In this document: positions 44,510 to 53,005 of the stretch, piece after piece
How positions within the stretch are numbered: the stretch's first letter is position 1
How the letters are laid out: each line of letters begins with the position of its first letter
From: Desulfosporosinus meridiei DSM 13257
GTDB taxonomy: Bacteria; Bacillota; Desulfitobacteriia; Desulfitobacteriales; Desulfitobacteriaceae
Reading direction: 5' to 3'
DNA length: 64,000 bases
Assembly (NCBI RefSeq): GCF_000231385.2
Contig: NC_018515.1
Location: forward strand, 4,422,501-4,486,500
Notes under the pieces: model-generated
The model's input: only the letters and a program-made list of their open reading frames with translations
Databases searched by the model: none
What the model was told of the DNA's origin: nothing
Translations under genes and position numbers: made by a program

Positions 44510-44923
44510 TTACATTTCTTTTTGATATTTAACCGCAAAGAAAATTGATATTAGGTAATATAAAAGGAAAATTCCAACGGTAATTCCAAATAGCCATAAT
44601 GGATAATCAAATAAAATCATAACATATGCTAATCCTAGGATAAACCACTGGGTAATATCAGCCGCACTTGCCTTTGCTCTGTTCTGAATTATTTTATTGC
44701 GTTCATCATTAAATTCAATTTCAAGCTGCTTCTTAATTTTAGGGTGTTTTTGCTGGACGTAATTCGTATATAAATAAAAAAGACTGCTACCCAATAATGA
44801 CAGTCCAATCCCAATCAAAACTGCTGAGATATTTTTACCTTCTGCCCAAAACAAAAAACTTGTACCGATCAGTCCAATTCCCAATAAAAGTTTAAAGACA
44901 TAAAATGACGTTTTCTTTAGCAT
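44510..44923 (-). CDS. Small membrane protein paired with Xre regulator (DUF2178/DUF3796-like)
   Basis: The 137-residue protein has four hydrophobic segments (about residues 8-28, 32-52, 90-108 and 112-132) and a central cytoplasmic loop with FNDERNKIIQNRA, typical of small membrane proteins encoded next to short Xre regulators. ATG with AGGAGG; the upstream regulator stop is 3 bp away, so the two are cotranscribed. Function of the family is not established. Confidence 0.7.
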   Translation of the reverse strand: MLKKTSFYVFKLLLGIGLIGTSFLFWAEGKNISAVLIGIGLSLLGSSLFYLYTNYVQQKHPKIKKQLEIEFNDERNKIIQNRAKASAADITQWFILGLAYVMILFDYPLWLFGITVGIFLLYYLISIFFAVKYQKEM

Positions 44924-44925
44924 TA

Positions 44926-45123
44926 TTATTCCTCCTCATAAATGAAAATTTCTTCGATTGGCATATCAAAATATCGTGCTATTTTAAATGCTAATATAAT
45001 AGATGGATTGTATCGACCATTCTCTAATGAACCAATTGTCTGTCTAGATACTTCTAAAGCAGACGCCAATTCTTCTTGTTTAATTCCTTGCTGTTTTCGA
45101 ATTTCTTCTAATCTATTTTTCAA
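44926..45123 (-). CDS. Small Xre-family regulator (YozG-like)
   Basis: The 65-residue protein is a bare Cro/CI helix-turn-helix: RLEEIRKQQGIKQEELASAL, EVSRQTIGSLENGRYNPS, IARYFDMPIEEIF. TTG start at 45123 with AAAGGGATG. The promoter and a perfect 12-bp palindrome AAAGCATGCTTT lie directly upstream, fitting autoregulation. Confidence 0.9.
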   Translation of the reverse strand: MKNRLEEIRKQQGIKQEELASALEVSRQTIGSLENGRYNPSIILAFKIARYFDMPIEEIFIYEEE

Positions 45124-45149
45124 AATTACATCCCTTTCTTAAATTGTGG

Positions 45150-45195
45150 AAAGCATGCTTTACATCAAGATAACACCTAATAATTTATATGTCAA
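45150..45195 (-). promoter_or_regulatory. Promoter and operator of the Xre gene
   Basis: Minus strand: TTGACA (45195-45190), 17-bp spacer, TATCTT (45172-45167), then the perfect palindrome AAAGCATGCTTT (45161-45150) over the transcription start, within GTAAAGCATGCTTTCC. Confidence 0.7.
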
Positions 45196-45807
45196 GCTAA
45201 CTTTCCATGAAACAAAGAAAATAATAGGGGTCTTTTGTAATAAGCTATCAATACATAATCCATAGTTTCCCCAAGAAAATCCGCGCATGGAGGCACGGCG
45301 TCATTTCGTACGGTTTCGTATAACGGTTCTTTACGAACTTCCCTAATTATATGTCTAATTGACTTAATGCGAACCTGTTCGTATATTTTACCTTTGGAGA
45401 CCAAAGTCTAATTTAATATTCTCATATTCTAGTTTAATATATTGCTCATAAACTTCCCATTAGCCTAATTGTTATAAAAGTTTACTTGAGATAAAGCCGT
45501 TTACCCCTACAAAATTGCAGTTGGGTCTTTTGACATTTTTGAGACCAAATAAACAGGAATAGCACATTTTTAGCACAGCGAATCGCAGGATTTTTGCAAA
45601 TTTTTATCCGTAGAAATAAATATTCTGATGCTAATTTTTTGCTAAAACTGTGTTGAAAATCTGCTAATTATAAGGATGCCCCCGCTATTTACAAGGCCTC
45701 CAGAGTTTTAATTAATGCTATTTTCATGTAAAGCAATTTCCCCTGATGACTTCCTTACTAATTACTTTTTATATAAGCAACCTTATTCTTTTAGAAATGC
45801 TTTAATG
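45196..45807. other. AT-rich intergenic stretch, no gene supported
   Basis: The stretch contains one 70-codon TTG-led frame on the minus strand (45192-45404) that overlaps the Xre promoter and has no convincing ribosome site, and a GGTCT/AGACC hairpin near 45515. I see no RNA gene or protein family. Confidence 0.4.
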
Positions 45808-45850
45808 AAAATAGCCACAACTTATTGAAATCAAGTTGTGGCTATTTTTT
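45808..45850 (-). terminator. Bidirectional terminator
   Basis: A perfect 16-bp stem AAAATAGCCACAACTT/AAGTTGTGGCTATTTT with T runs on both sides, 52 bp downstream of the GerMN lipoprotein gene. Confidence 0.9.
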
Positions 45851-45901
45851 CAAATTCCGAGAGACTATTCATTTCATCGCTCATCTAAATTCATACTTTG
45901 G

Positions 45902-46711
45902 TCAGGTTGAACTTGGAGGATAATTAAAGAGATTAATTGAACTGGGAGAATCTTTGAGAGCTCCGTTAGTCTTGCTTTCAATATTACTACTATTCTTATT
46001 ACTACTATTAGTGCTGCTGTTACTGTTATTACCACTATTAGTACTGTCGTTATTATTATCCGGGACTACTATCCCTAAACCTGAATTTCCAGTTCCGGTA
46101 TTGGGAGTCACCGTTTTTCCCGAAGCCTCTGTCTTAACCAGATTGGCTTTGTAGACCAAATTTGATGCGTCAATGGTTCCATATTTACTGATGGGTTGAC
46201 CATCGACCCGAATTTGAACTTGCTTTATTGTGGAAAACTGGGTCAAGGTATTAACTAAGCCATACAGCGCAATCTCAGGGGCTACTTTAGAGTTAGGCTG
46301 CAAGAACTCTTTACTTAAATCTACAATAACCACATTGTCTCTGATGGCAATATCTCGCAAAGTTGTAGTTGTAGAAACCGAGGCTAGCAAATCATTTCCC
46401 GAGGGACCTTTTAGCCATTGAACAACTGTCTCTCTGGCGAGGCTCACTGTTTTTGGCAAGGTTCGCTCTTCCTTGAGTAGATACTTTCCACTGGCATCAG
46501 GATAATAAAGGGCTACGACCTTTCCTTCTCCTGTTGTGGTTGATGCGGGAATTGTCGTTTCTTTATCCGCGTTTGATCCTATCCAGTCAGCCAATGGAGT
46601 TGAGGCTCCATCCTTTTTCACAAGTGTTTCTAGCGTTCCACAGCCGGTCATCAGGATCAAGCTGAGTAAAACTACTCCCAGAAGACTAAAATTCCGAACC
46701 CGTACTTTCAT
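45902..46711 (-). CDS. GerMN-domain lipoprotein
   Basis: From the ATG at 46711 (AGGAAGGGG upstream; the frame opens at 46735) the protein begins MKVRVRNFSLLGVVLLSLIL with a lipobox LMTGC. Residues about 70-190 form a GerMN (sporulation/spore germination) domain: VALYYPDASGKYLL, VVQWLKGP, DNVVIVDLSKEFL, LTQFSTIKQVQIRVDG. The tail is very rich in Asn and Ser. GerM-type proteins act in spore envelope assembly or germination; membership in that process here is inferred from domain and from the neighbouring spoIIR. Confidence 0.85.
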   Translation of the reverse strand: MKVRVRNFSLLGVVLLSLILMTGCGTLETLVKKDGASTPLADWIGSNADKETTIPASTTTGEGKVVALYYPDASGKYLLKEERTLPKTVSLARETVVQWLKGPSGNDLLASVSTTTTLRDIAIRDNVVIVDLSKEFLQPNSKVAPEIALYGLVNTLTQFSTIKQVQIRVDGQPISKYGTIDASNLVYKANLVKTEASGKTVTPNTGTGNSGLGIVVPDNNNDSTNSGNNSNSSTNSSNKNSSNIESKTNGALKDSPSSINLFNYPPSST

Positions 46712-46894
46712 AATTTCTGCCCCTTCCTCTGACAAATTAAAGGCTTGTAGAAGAAGATTACTTCTCGCGCTGAAGTCTTCTATTCTTCTTTTTTAACTTT
46801 ATGCTTTGTCCAAAAAAATAGTACAGGTTCCGGCAAAAAAGATCTGAGATGATCTATAATAAGAGCCAATTTCTCTTGACACCTAAATCTCACA

Positions 46895-47524
46895 CTAGAT
46901 CAAGAATTCTTTTATCTTCTCCCAGAAGAATAAGCGCACCTTGGGCGGGCTTTTCAAGGCATATTCTGTCTGACTTTTTCCATCCACTTGAACTGCGGTG
47001 GAATTCTCGATATCTACAAAACAAAGGGCCGGAAATAGCACACACCACCAATTCGATCCTTGTCCCTCACCAATCACCACTCGAAGTGCTTCATATTGCC
47101 CGGCAGGCAGCACCAGGGTTCCATAGGATTTAGTGGGAAAGGGAAAATGCCCGTAATCTGTGTGAACCGTGTAGCTTTTATTCCATGAATGAATTACCGA
47201 AAGTGCAATCTCTTCCATGTCAGGTCTAATCCTTTGGACAATTTCCCGAGATTCTTCTAAAGAACGAGCAGCAGCCAACTGAGGTGACAATTCCTTCAAG
47301 ATTGCATCTCTGACCGCTCTCTTTAAAGCTTGATCTTCCTCACTATCTGAATTAGCCAGTACGTGAAAACGAATTAATTGATCCGGTGTCTGAGCCAGTG
47401 TCTCTTCTTTGCCCAGTGTATCTTCTTTGGCAATTCCCACGAGAATAGGTTCCCGAAGTACTCCAAAAGCCATAATTCCTATCATACTAAGTATAATTGT
47501 TAAGGCAATAAACCGAACCTTCAT
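46895..47524 (-). CDS. spoIIR: Stage II sporulation protein R
   Basis: From the ATG at 47524 (GAGAGGGG upstream; frame opens at 47560) the protein has a signal segment (RFIALTIILSMIGIMAF), then DQLIRFHVLANSDSEEDQ and NWWCVLFPALCFVD, the SpoIIR signature. Made in the forespore and secreted, it triggers SpoIIGA to process pro-sigma-E in the mother cell. The gene is alone, divergent from the ZIP transporter. It is firm evidence for an endospore former. Confidence 0.95.
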   Translation of the reverse strand: MKVRFIALTIILSMIGIMAFGVLREPILVGIAKEDTLGKEETLAQTPDQLIRFHVLANSDSEEDQALKRAVRDAILKELSPQLAAARSLEESREIVQRIRPDMEEIALSVIHSWNKSYTVHTDYGHFPFPTKSYGTLVLPAGQYEALRVVIGEGQGSNWWCVLFPALCFVDIENSTAVQVDGKSQTEYALKSPPKVRLFFWEKIKEFLI

Positions 47525-47701
47525 TTCCGAACCCCTCTCCGACATTCTTTCTCTATACAAAGCCTGTCCAGGAATGTGAAGGTTTAAACAAAGTAGGCAA
47601 GCAAATTATATTATTCTAAGGGACAAATTTTGAGATCAGTATAAAGAACCCTTTTCGGCCATAAATATGTGTATCCGATGATTCGTAGAAAGGAGTTCCT
47701 T

Positions 47702-48442
47702 ATGAACGACATTTTGGAGATTGTCTGGATTAGTATGATAGCCGGATTGGCCACAACATTAGGCAGCCTGCTGGTCTTAATGTTTGGGAAGCCAAAAGAG
47801 CGTATTTTAGCCTCCCTGTTAGCTGGTGCCGGCGGAGTGATGCTGGCGGTGGTGAGTGTCGATTTGCTTCCGGAGGCCTGGGAAGTTGGTCCGCCATATC
47901 AAGTGGGCTTGGGGTTTGTCCTGGGTCTGATATTTATGTACTTGGCAGACATTCGTCTCAATACCACTTCAAATACTCTTCCCTTGTCCAGAAGACAACG
48001 TCTTAAAAGAACCGGACTTCTCGTCGCAACAGGAATTGCCTTACACGATATCCCCGAAGGAATGGCCATAGCGGTTAGCCAAGAGGCTGCTCCGGGACTG
48101 GGATTTTTGATCGCCTTTGGTATTACATTACATAATCTTCCCGAGGGAATGGCAACAACAGCTCCCTTAAAAATGGCTCAGATCCGTTGGTGGAAGATTC
48201 TTCTTCTCAACATCGGAATTGCCTTTTTTACCCCCCTGGGGGCCATAATGGGCCTTATCGCTTTGGAAAGTGTCCAAAATTCCCTGGCCTTTTTTCTGGC
48301 CTTTGCAGCCGGCGCTATGACCTTACTGGTTTTCGCGGAACTAATGCCCCTTTCCCGGGAGCGACATCCCCGTTATGCCTTACTGGGTGGGACCATAGGA
48401 TTTATTGCTTTTGCCTTGATCAGTCTGATGCTCCCAGCGTAA
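47702..48442 (+). CDS. ZIP-family metal transporter
   Basis: Start ATG at 47702 has AAAGGAG (the frame opens earlier at 47669). The 246-residue protein has about eight membrane helices and two metal-binding motifs, HDIPEGMAIAVSQEA and HNLPEGMATTAPLK, as in ZIP (ZupT/GufA-like) importers of zinc or other divalent cations. A bidirectional terminator and a family C repeat follow. Divergent from spoIIR. Confidence 0.92.
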   Translation: MNDILEIVWISMIAGLATTLGSLLVLMFGKPKERILASLLAGAGGVMLAVVSVDLLPEAWEVGPPYQVGLGFVLGLIFMYLADIRLNTTSNTLPLSRRQRLKRTGLLVATGIALHDIPEGMAIAVSQEAAPGLGFLIAFGITLHNLPEGMATTAPLKMAQIRWWKILLLNIGIAFFTPLGAIMGLIALESVQNSLAFFLAFAAGAMTLLVFAELMPLSRERHPRYALLGGTIGFIAFALISLMLPA

Positions 48443-48475
48443 TTTAGATGTAAGCAAAAGCAGGGCTATAATGGT

Positions 48476-48602
48476 AAAAAAACAGCCTTGGCGTCAAAAA
48501 CCGTGGCGCACGTTAAAGTCAAATGGTGCACCGGTGCACCATTTGGCCTTTCTTCCCTGACGGGGGAGTAACACACTGGTTCAGTTGGCCTTAAGCTACT
48601 CT
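48476..48602. repeat. Dispersed structured repeat, family C copy 2
   Basis: Matches 3729-3846: CAGCCTTGGCGTCAA, a perfect 26-bp palindrome (48520-48545, centre GCACCGGTGC), then CTTCCCTGACGGGGGAGTAAC. CGTCA (48492-48496) can pair with TGACG (48558-48562). Lies after the ZIP gene. No gene in 48443-48813. Confidence 0.65.
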
Positions 48603-48663
48603 CCACGGGATGTTAGCTCATCGGCGTTGCTAAACAGCATTTTGTCGTTTTTCCCACACAAAA

Positions 48664-48702
48664 TAAGGACGCAACGAAAAATACAATCTCGTTACGTCCT
48701 TA
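48664..48702 (+). terminator. Bidirectional terminator between ZIP and SGNH genes
   Basis: TAAGGACGCAACGA pairs with TCGTTACGTCCTTA (one G-U); CTTTTTG follows on the plus strand and TATTTTG on the minus strand. Confidence 0.8.
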
Positions 48703-48813
48703 CTTTTTGCACAAACAATTATGGTTTTTTAGGCATCTATTATTCTCTATTTATACTATTCTTTTCTAACAGGTAGGGAACCAACCAGTTAAAATGATTA
48801 TTTTATTGTTAAT

Positions 48814-49503
48814 TTACTTCAAAACTTGAGCAGCATAATTCCCCATGGCCTTATATCCTTTAGCGTTTGGATACTTTCCATCAATGGTTAAACCGTCTTT
48901 ATATTTGCCTTCCGAATCAAACAAGGGATTGGAAAAATCTAAAGTTAAGATTTCCTCCTCTTGAGCGTACCCCAATTCCCACTCTCGAATCTCTTCAATA
49001 CTATCGCGAACCCCCGGGTAGCCGATTGGCAACGCCAAGATTGGGGTAATATGATTAGCTTTTGCTTTTTCCACAATCGCTTTGATATTCTTCTGGATTT
49101 CTGTGAGGGGCACCTCTTGCAGGGCATCTCCGATTCCGGCAAATATAATGACTCTACCGGGCTTTTCGGCAACAACGTCTGTGTCAAAACGATCTAATAG
49201 GTTCTTGGCATTTTGCATTGTCTTTCCCTTATTCACCACGGTCACCTTAAGAACCTCTGCCAAAGTTGTTGTCCAAGAATCTTTTTCCGGGTCTAAAGGA
49301 TATCCTAAAGTAAAGGAGTCTCCTAAGGCAACAATCTTGGGATTGCTTAGTGTTGAATCAGTTTCTGATTGGTTCGAATTCTCCGGAACATTCGACACCT
49401 TAGCACCCTCGCCCCAAAACCCTGTAAAGCCCGCGATCAAGACAATAAGGGCTAGCCCCACTGCCACTTGAATTAAGCGTATTTCCAACCGATACGTACG
49501 CAT
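48814..49503 (-). CDS. SGNH/GDSL-hydrolase-fold protein lacking the catalytic histidine
   Basis: From the ATG at 49503 (AAGGAGG) the protein has one N-terminal membrane anchor (VAVGLALIVLIAGFTGFW) and an extracytoplasmic SGNH domain with block I KIVALGDSFTLGY (nucleophile Ser), block III IIFAGIGDAL (Asn of GxND replaced) and block V TIDGKYPNAKGY. In active enzymes block V is DGxHPN; here His is Tyr (TAT). The Asp is present. The protein may bind a carbohydrate or peptidoglycan ester without hydrolysing it, or use another base. Convergent with the ZIP gene. Confidence 0.8.
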   Translation of the reverse strand: MRTYRLEIRLIQVAVGLALIVLIAGFTGFWGEGAKVSNVPENSNQSETDSTLSNPKIVALGDSFTLGYPLDPEKDSWTTTLAEVLKVTVVNKGKTMQNAKNLLDRFDTDVVAEKPGRVIIFAGIGDALQEVPLTEIQKNIKAIVEKAKANHITPILALPIGYPGVRDSIEEIREWELGYAQEEEILTLDFSNPLFDSEGKYKDGLTIDGKYPNAKGYKAMGNYAAQVLK

Positions 49504-49653
49504 TAATATTCCTCCTTCCTTTATCAATATTCTACATCCTCGACTACTTTCCTTCTTCTTTCTACAGGCATTCTTTGCCGATCAGGTGCATGCGTTATAC
49601 ACCAGTATGCATTCAAACGCATATTTTGTAGTAGGAAAAAAGGAGGTAGCCCT

Positions 49654-50130
49654 ATGAATTACATTGACAAGGCCCGCGAACTGGGGGAAGCCCTGTCCCA
49701 AACTCCCGAAGTACAGGAATTAAAAGCTGCTGAGGCTGCCATTATGGCTGATCCAGCCAGCAAGGAAGCGTTTGCTCAGTACCAGGAAAAGGAACGCGGG
49801 ATTGTAACCACTCAAATGATTAGTAAAATCGCCCCCGAAAAAGACACTATTTCCCTTCTTGATCTTAAGGTTAGATTAATGAACAGATATCCTCTTATTA
49901 AAGCCTACTTTATTCAACAGCAAAGCTATGAAAAACTAATGGCTATGGTAAACCTAACCCTGACTACAGCGATGCATGGGATGCCGTCTGCTAATGACCT
50001 GCCAATTCCAGAAGAATTGAAAGGCATGGCTCAACAAATTCTCGACAAAATAAGTGGCGGAAACGTAATGGAAAAGATGCAAATCTCGCCTGATATGTTA
50101 AAAGGGATTAAACTCCCCCCTACCCTCTAA
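49654..50130 (+). CDS. YlbF/YmcA-family protein
   Basis: The 158-residue helical protein starts NYIDKARELGEALSQTPEV and has PASKEAFAQYQEKERG, the YlbF/YmcA pattern. In Bacillus such proteins form the Y-complex that affects sporulation, competence and RNase Y. The C-terminal 60 residues (SANDLPIPEELKGM...KLPPTL) are an addition to the core. AAAGGAGG before ATG. It leads a plus-strand group of small proteins ending at 51226. Confidence 0.8.
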   Translation: MNYIDKARELGEALSQTPEVQELKAAEAAIMADPASKEAFAQYQEKERGIVTTQMISKIAPEKDTISLLDLKVRLMNRYPLIKAYFIQQQSYEKLMAMVNLTLTTAMHGMPSANDLPIPEELKGMAQQILDKISGGNVMEKMQISPDMLKGIKLPPTL

Positions 50131-50151
50131 TCTTGTGAAAGGTAGTAAGAG

Positions 50152-50274
50152 ATGAGGCCCCCCGGATATCAGGGACCACATTTTATTAACGACATTACGC
50201 ATCCAGTCACCTTAATTGCCTTTCTAATTGTCATCGTCTTAGGGGGATGGGTAACTATATGCACTTGGTTCTGA
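50152..50274 (+). CDS. 40-residue single-pass membrane peptide
   Basis: The ATG at 50152 opens a 40-codon frame: hydrophilic start MRPPGYQGPHFINDI, then a hydrophobic segment (VTLIAFLIVIVLGGW) and CTWF at the end. A weak AAAGG site precedes it. It lies between the YlbF-like gene and a ribosome site at 50286, all in one direction. No family recognised; similar tiny membrane proteins are common in spore-forming cells. Confidence 0.5.
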   Translation: MRPPGYQGPHFINDITHPVTLIAFLIVIVLGGWVTICTWF

Positions 50275-50301
50275 TGATTAGCAGAAAGGAGGAACGCCGT
50301 T

Positions 50302-50937
50302 ATTAATCATCCTGAATGCTTGCCACCTTTCCCGGCGACTCCTTTTTCCTTTTCAATCTTAGTGACAAGCCCCATCCGCCGAAACCTCTTCTTTTGTCCT
50401 GTTAGTTCTATGATATTTCCATTGGCGAAAACAAAACTTCAGTTTGCCGCAATGATCGTGGCAGGCGTAGATATTCTTATGGCCTTTCTCTTTAAACGTT
50501 CCCTGGCCCACCCACCTATTCCAAATCGCCCACCATCGGGTCAATACCCGATAACTCTGACCATGCCCCAATTGAACCAACTAATCCAAGCTGCCATCAA
50601 GGGGGAAATTCCTCTGCCTGCACCTCAACAATCCATCCCGGGGCAAGGCTTTGGCCCAGTAGGCCTAGATGAACCCCTTTTTCCTGATAACTTAAGTGTC
50701 TCATTAATTATCTCTGCCCCCTTTGCCCCCTTTGATGGCAGCCCTGACACATCATTTAACGTTCCTTTGTTCGAAGTTCCAGGTGTCCCGGGAAACCTAA
50801 TTATTGCTGTTAGTTTACTGATTGCTCAATTCTTTATTGAAAGAGCAGGCGTCGGGACTCCCAACGGAGATGGTTCAAAGGTCAATACTACTGTAAGTCT
50901 CGCCGAGGGAGGGGTCTTCTATGTCGTGGCCGTTTAA
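50302..50937 (+). CDS. Hypothetical protein with no normal start codon near its ribosome site
   Basis: The frame is open from 50278 to 50937. An AAGGAGG at 50286-50292 is followed nine bases later by ATT (50302), in frame; the first TTG is at 50320 and the first ATG at 50410, neither with a ribosome site. The product has two hydrophobic segments (about FAAMIVAGVDILMAFLF and NLIIAVSLLIAQFF), a Pro-rich loop and a Gly-rich tail. It overlaps the next gene by 17 bp. ATT initiation is a hypothesis; a sequencing error is the alternative. Family unknown. Confidence 0.45.
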   Translation: MNHPECLPPFPATPFSFSILVTSPIRRNLFFCPVSSMIFPLAKTKLQFAAMIVAGVDILMAFLFKRSLAHPPIPNRPPSGQYPITLTMPQLNQLIQAAIKGEIPLPAPQQSIPGQGFGPVGLDEPLFPDNLSVSLIISAPFAPFDGSPDTSFNVPLFEVPGVPGNLIIAVSLLIAQFFIERAGVGTPNGDGSKVNTTVSLAEGGVFYVVAV

Positions 50938-51226
50938 ATCGAGATTATCTCCGAGGAGTTCCCCCCCCCCAACTAGGGCCTGTTCAAACCCGCCTTTGAG
51001 TTCAACCGTTCTGAAGTCTTGGGATTATGGTTTCAAGCGCCTTGTACCTCTTCTGGAGTATCCGACGCTTGGAACCGGTCTTCTGGCCTGTACTGTGTTC
51101 TTATTTATTGCTTTCTTTTCTGATGTTATCTTGGCTAATATAACCTATATGAGCTTAGGGATCGTCGTGACAATAAGCACATTTGTCTTGCTTCTGTTTC
51201 TAATCTTTATTCAGATACTTTTATAG
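50921..51226 (+). CDS. Small membrane protein containing a C10 tract
   Basis: The 101-residue protein begins MSWPFKSRLSPRSSPPPTRA and has two hydrophobic segments in its second half. GGAGGGG precedes the ATG. The codons for SSPPP include ten consecutive C (50961-50970), where slippage would shift the frame. It overlaps the preceding gene and is the last of the plus-strand run. Family unknown. Confidence 0.55.
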   Translation: MSWPFKSRLSPRSSPPPTRACSNPPLSSTVLKSWDYGFKRLVPLLEYPTLGTGLLACTVFLFIAFFSDVILANITYMSLGIVVTISTFVLLLFLIFIQILL

Positions 51227-51261
51227 GGCTTTGCTTAACGAGCAATAGGGTCGCTTGGGAC

Positions 51262-51648
51262 TGGGCGGCTTCGTCCACATCCTGCAAGAAAGCTAATTCG
51301 TGCGACGAAGACACTGTCTTCGCACGGGTTAAACCTTCTTGCAGCAGTGTCTTCGTCACCCAGCACTCCAAGGCTCGCCCACTCGCTGACCTGGGAGCGA
51401 TCTTCAGCGGATGAGTATTCTTTGGAGATAGCCGCTTCAGCGAAAATGTATCCTACGCCGGTAGGGATTCCTTAAGGGATCACGGCTTCGGCGATACTCT
51501 CCGCTGGAGACTATCGTACCGGACACTTTCGTGCCAAACCTCTGGGTAGTACCTGAGGTGAACCCGTGGCTGCGCTTCCCCAGGTCAGCTTGTGGGCTTT
51601 ACCGCCTCTCCATGCAATGGGTTCACTCCTGTGGATCGAAGCCGCCCT
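51262..51648. repeat. Dispersed palindromic repeat, family A copy 3 (inverted, 387 bp)
   Basis: Bounded by GGGCGGCTTCG and CGAAGCCGCCC; contains in reverse GCCAAACCTCTGGGTAGTAC, TGAGGTGAACCC and the GATCTTCAGCGGATGAGTAT / GATAGCCGCTTCAGCG segments seen in copy 2. The region 51227-51890 has no supported gene. Confidence 0.75.
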
Positions 51649-51891
51649 GTCTCTTGGGTCTATTATTCTTAAGTATGTTTTGGGGCTTTTTCCGGGCATT
51701 CATACCACTACTTAGGCGGAACCATCAGATTGTGAAAGCTGCTGAACACGCCTAATTTCTGCGAAACCTTACCTGAGCCCCTCAAAATTCTGCTTATATT
51801 CCACAAGTTAGAACAGCTAAAAAGTGCTCCCCAGAGCCCGACAAAACCGTACCTTGTCAGGATGCTTTTTCAGATCAGAATAATTAATGAA

Positions 51892-51928
51892 GGCTGTAAC
51901 AAAACTCAGAACGAGTTTTGTTACAGCC
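51892..51928 (-). terminator. Terminator-like hairpin after the Gln/Gly-rich protein gene
   Basis: A perfect 16-bp stem GGCTGTAACAAAACTC/GAGTTTTGTTACAGCC with a 5-base loop, 76 bp downstream of the stop at 52004; T tract weak. Confidence 0.65.
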
Positions 51929-52003
51929 TAAATATTTAACAATTATATTTCTAATCTATTTTACCTTCTACTGAGATTTAAGCCCTCCGCTCTTTTAACC
52001 TGA

Positions 52004-52921
52004 CTATGAACCGCCCATGGGAGGGTTTGTTGGCGGCAGCGAGGGGGCATCGGCTTCAGGATTCACTCCCATCTGATTCAAGGATTGCATTAGCTCCGGA
52101 CTCATGGGAGGCGCTTCGGGATATATAGGAGCCACTTCCGGATTAATTGGAGGCTTTTCCTTATTGCTAAACAAGCCTGTAATCTTACCCCAAATAGAGG
52201 TAGCCGTTGACTTTACCGGGCGCAGAAATGTCATCACACCCATAGGGTCTTTAACTTTTAGGATTAAGGGACCATTGGGGGCTTGTGCCAGGTGGGCAGG
52301 ATTTTCTGCAGAGACTACCACCCGGTCGTAGTGATGAAGGGGGACAGGGCTTTGAAAATGAGCACGATAAACTCCGGTGCCAACCTGACGTAAGGTTCCC
52401 ACCAAAAATCCGCTCTTCCCTTTTTCATCGACCAGATATGCTGCATATACCCCCGGTTGGCCAAAACCCAGGTAGGTTTGGGGCACGGGCAGATTAGCTA
52501 TAAGAAGAAAAGTATTATCAGGTGATATCGTTGCCACGCCATTACCGTTTATCCCTGCCTGGGCAGCTTGCAAAATAAGCTGCCTCGCTTGACCTTGATT
52601 ATAGGGCATCCCTTGATTGTAACCTTGTTCCGGCATGTAACCCATGTTTGGATTAAAACCACCTTGCTGTCCCTGAATCGGACCTTGCCACTGTTTTCCT
52701 TGTCCGGGTGGCTGCTTAGCTCCTATGAAACCGCCTCGTAAGTTATGAATTTGTCCATCCTTTTGAAAAACTCCACTGGCTTTGAGTCCTGAACCTAGGG
52801 TATTGCGTATCGCACCCGGAGAGTATCCCGAGCCAAATTGACCATTGGGTAATTGACTAGGGAACCCCTGCTGTCCGATGGGCTCATAAGGATTATTAGG
52901 CTTATCCCCAACGAACCTCAT
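52004..52921 (-). CDS. Gln/Gly/Pro-rich protein with a beta-sandwich-like central domain
   Basis: ATG at 52921 has AAAGGAGG (the frame opens at 52942). The 305-residue protein has a low-complexity N-terminus (MRFVGDKPNNPYEPIGQQ..., many QG/NQG), a folded middle of about 100 residues (ISPDNTFLLIANLP, YAAYLVDEKGKSGFLVGTL, VYRAHFQSPVPLHHYDRVVV) and a Pro-rich tail. No signal peptide. The middle vaguely resembles the C-terminal domain of anti-sigma-K-type proteins, a weak hint. A spore-coat role would fit its composition and neighbours but is inference. Confidence 0.65.
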   Translation of the reverse strand: MRFVGDKPNNPYEPIGQQGFPSQLPNGQFGSGYSPGAIRNTLGSGLKASGVFQKDGQIHNLRGGFIGAKQPPGQGKQWQGPIQGQQGGFNPNMGYMPEQGYNQGMPYNQGQARQLILQAAQAGINGNGVATISPDNTFLLIANLPVPQTYLGFGQPGVYAAYLVDEKGKSGFLVGTLRQVGTGVYRAHFQSPVPLHHYDRVVVSAENPAHLAQAPNGPLILKVKDPMGVMTFLRPVKSTATSIWGKITGLFSNKEKPPINPEVAPIYPEAPPMSPELMQSLNQMGVNPEADAPSLPPTNPPMGGS

Positions 52922-53005
52922 TATGCTCCCTCCTTTATTCACTTCAATGTGCTTTTATCTCATGATATGATAGTGAGTATTGAAGGGTTCTGAAAGGAGA
53001 ATTTA

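Noticed and set aside
45192..45404. 70-codon TTG-led frame on the minus strand
   Set aside because: It runs into the Xre gene's -35 box and has no convincing ribosome site; composition is not clearly protein-like.
48476..48602. GGGGGAGTAAC box resembling the start of the manganese (yybP-ykoY) riboswitch
   Set aside because: The rest of the riboswitch consensus is absent, the element lies downstream of the ZIP gene with no plus-strand gene after it, and the other copy at 3729 is also not in front of a metal transporter.
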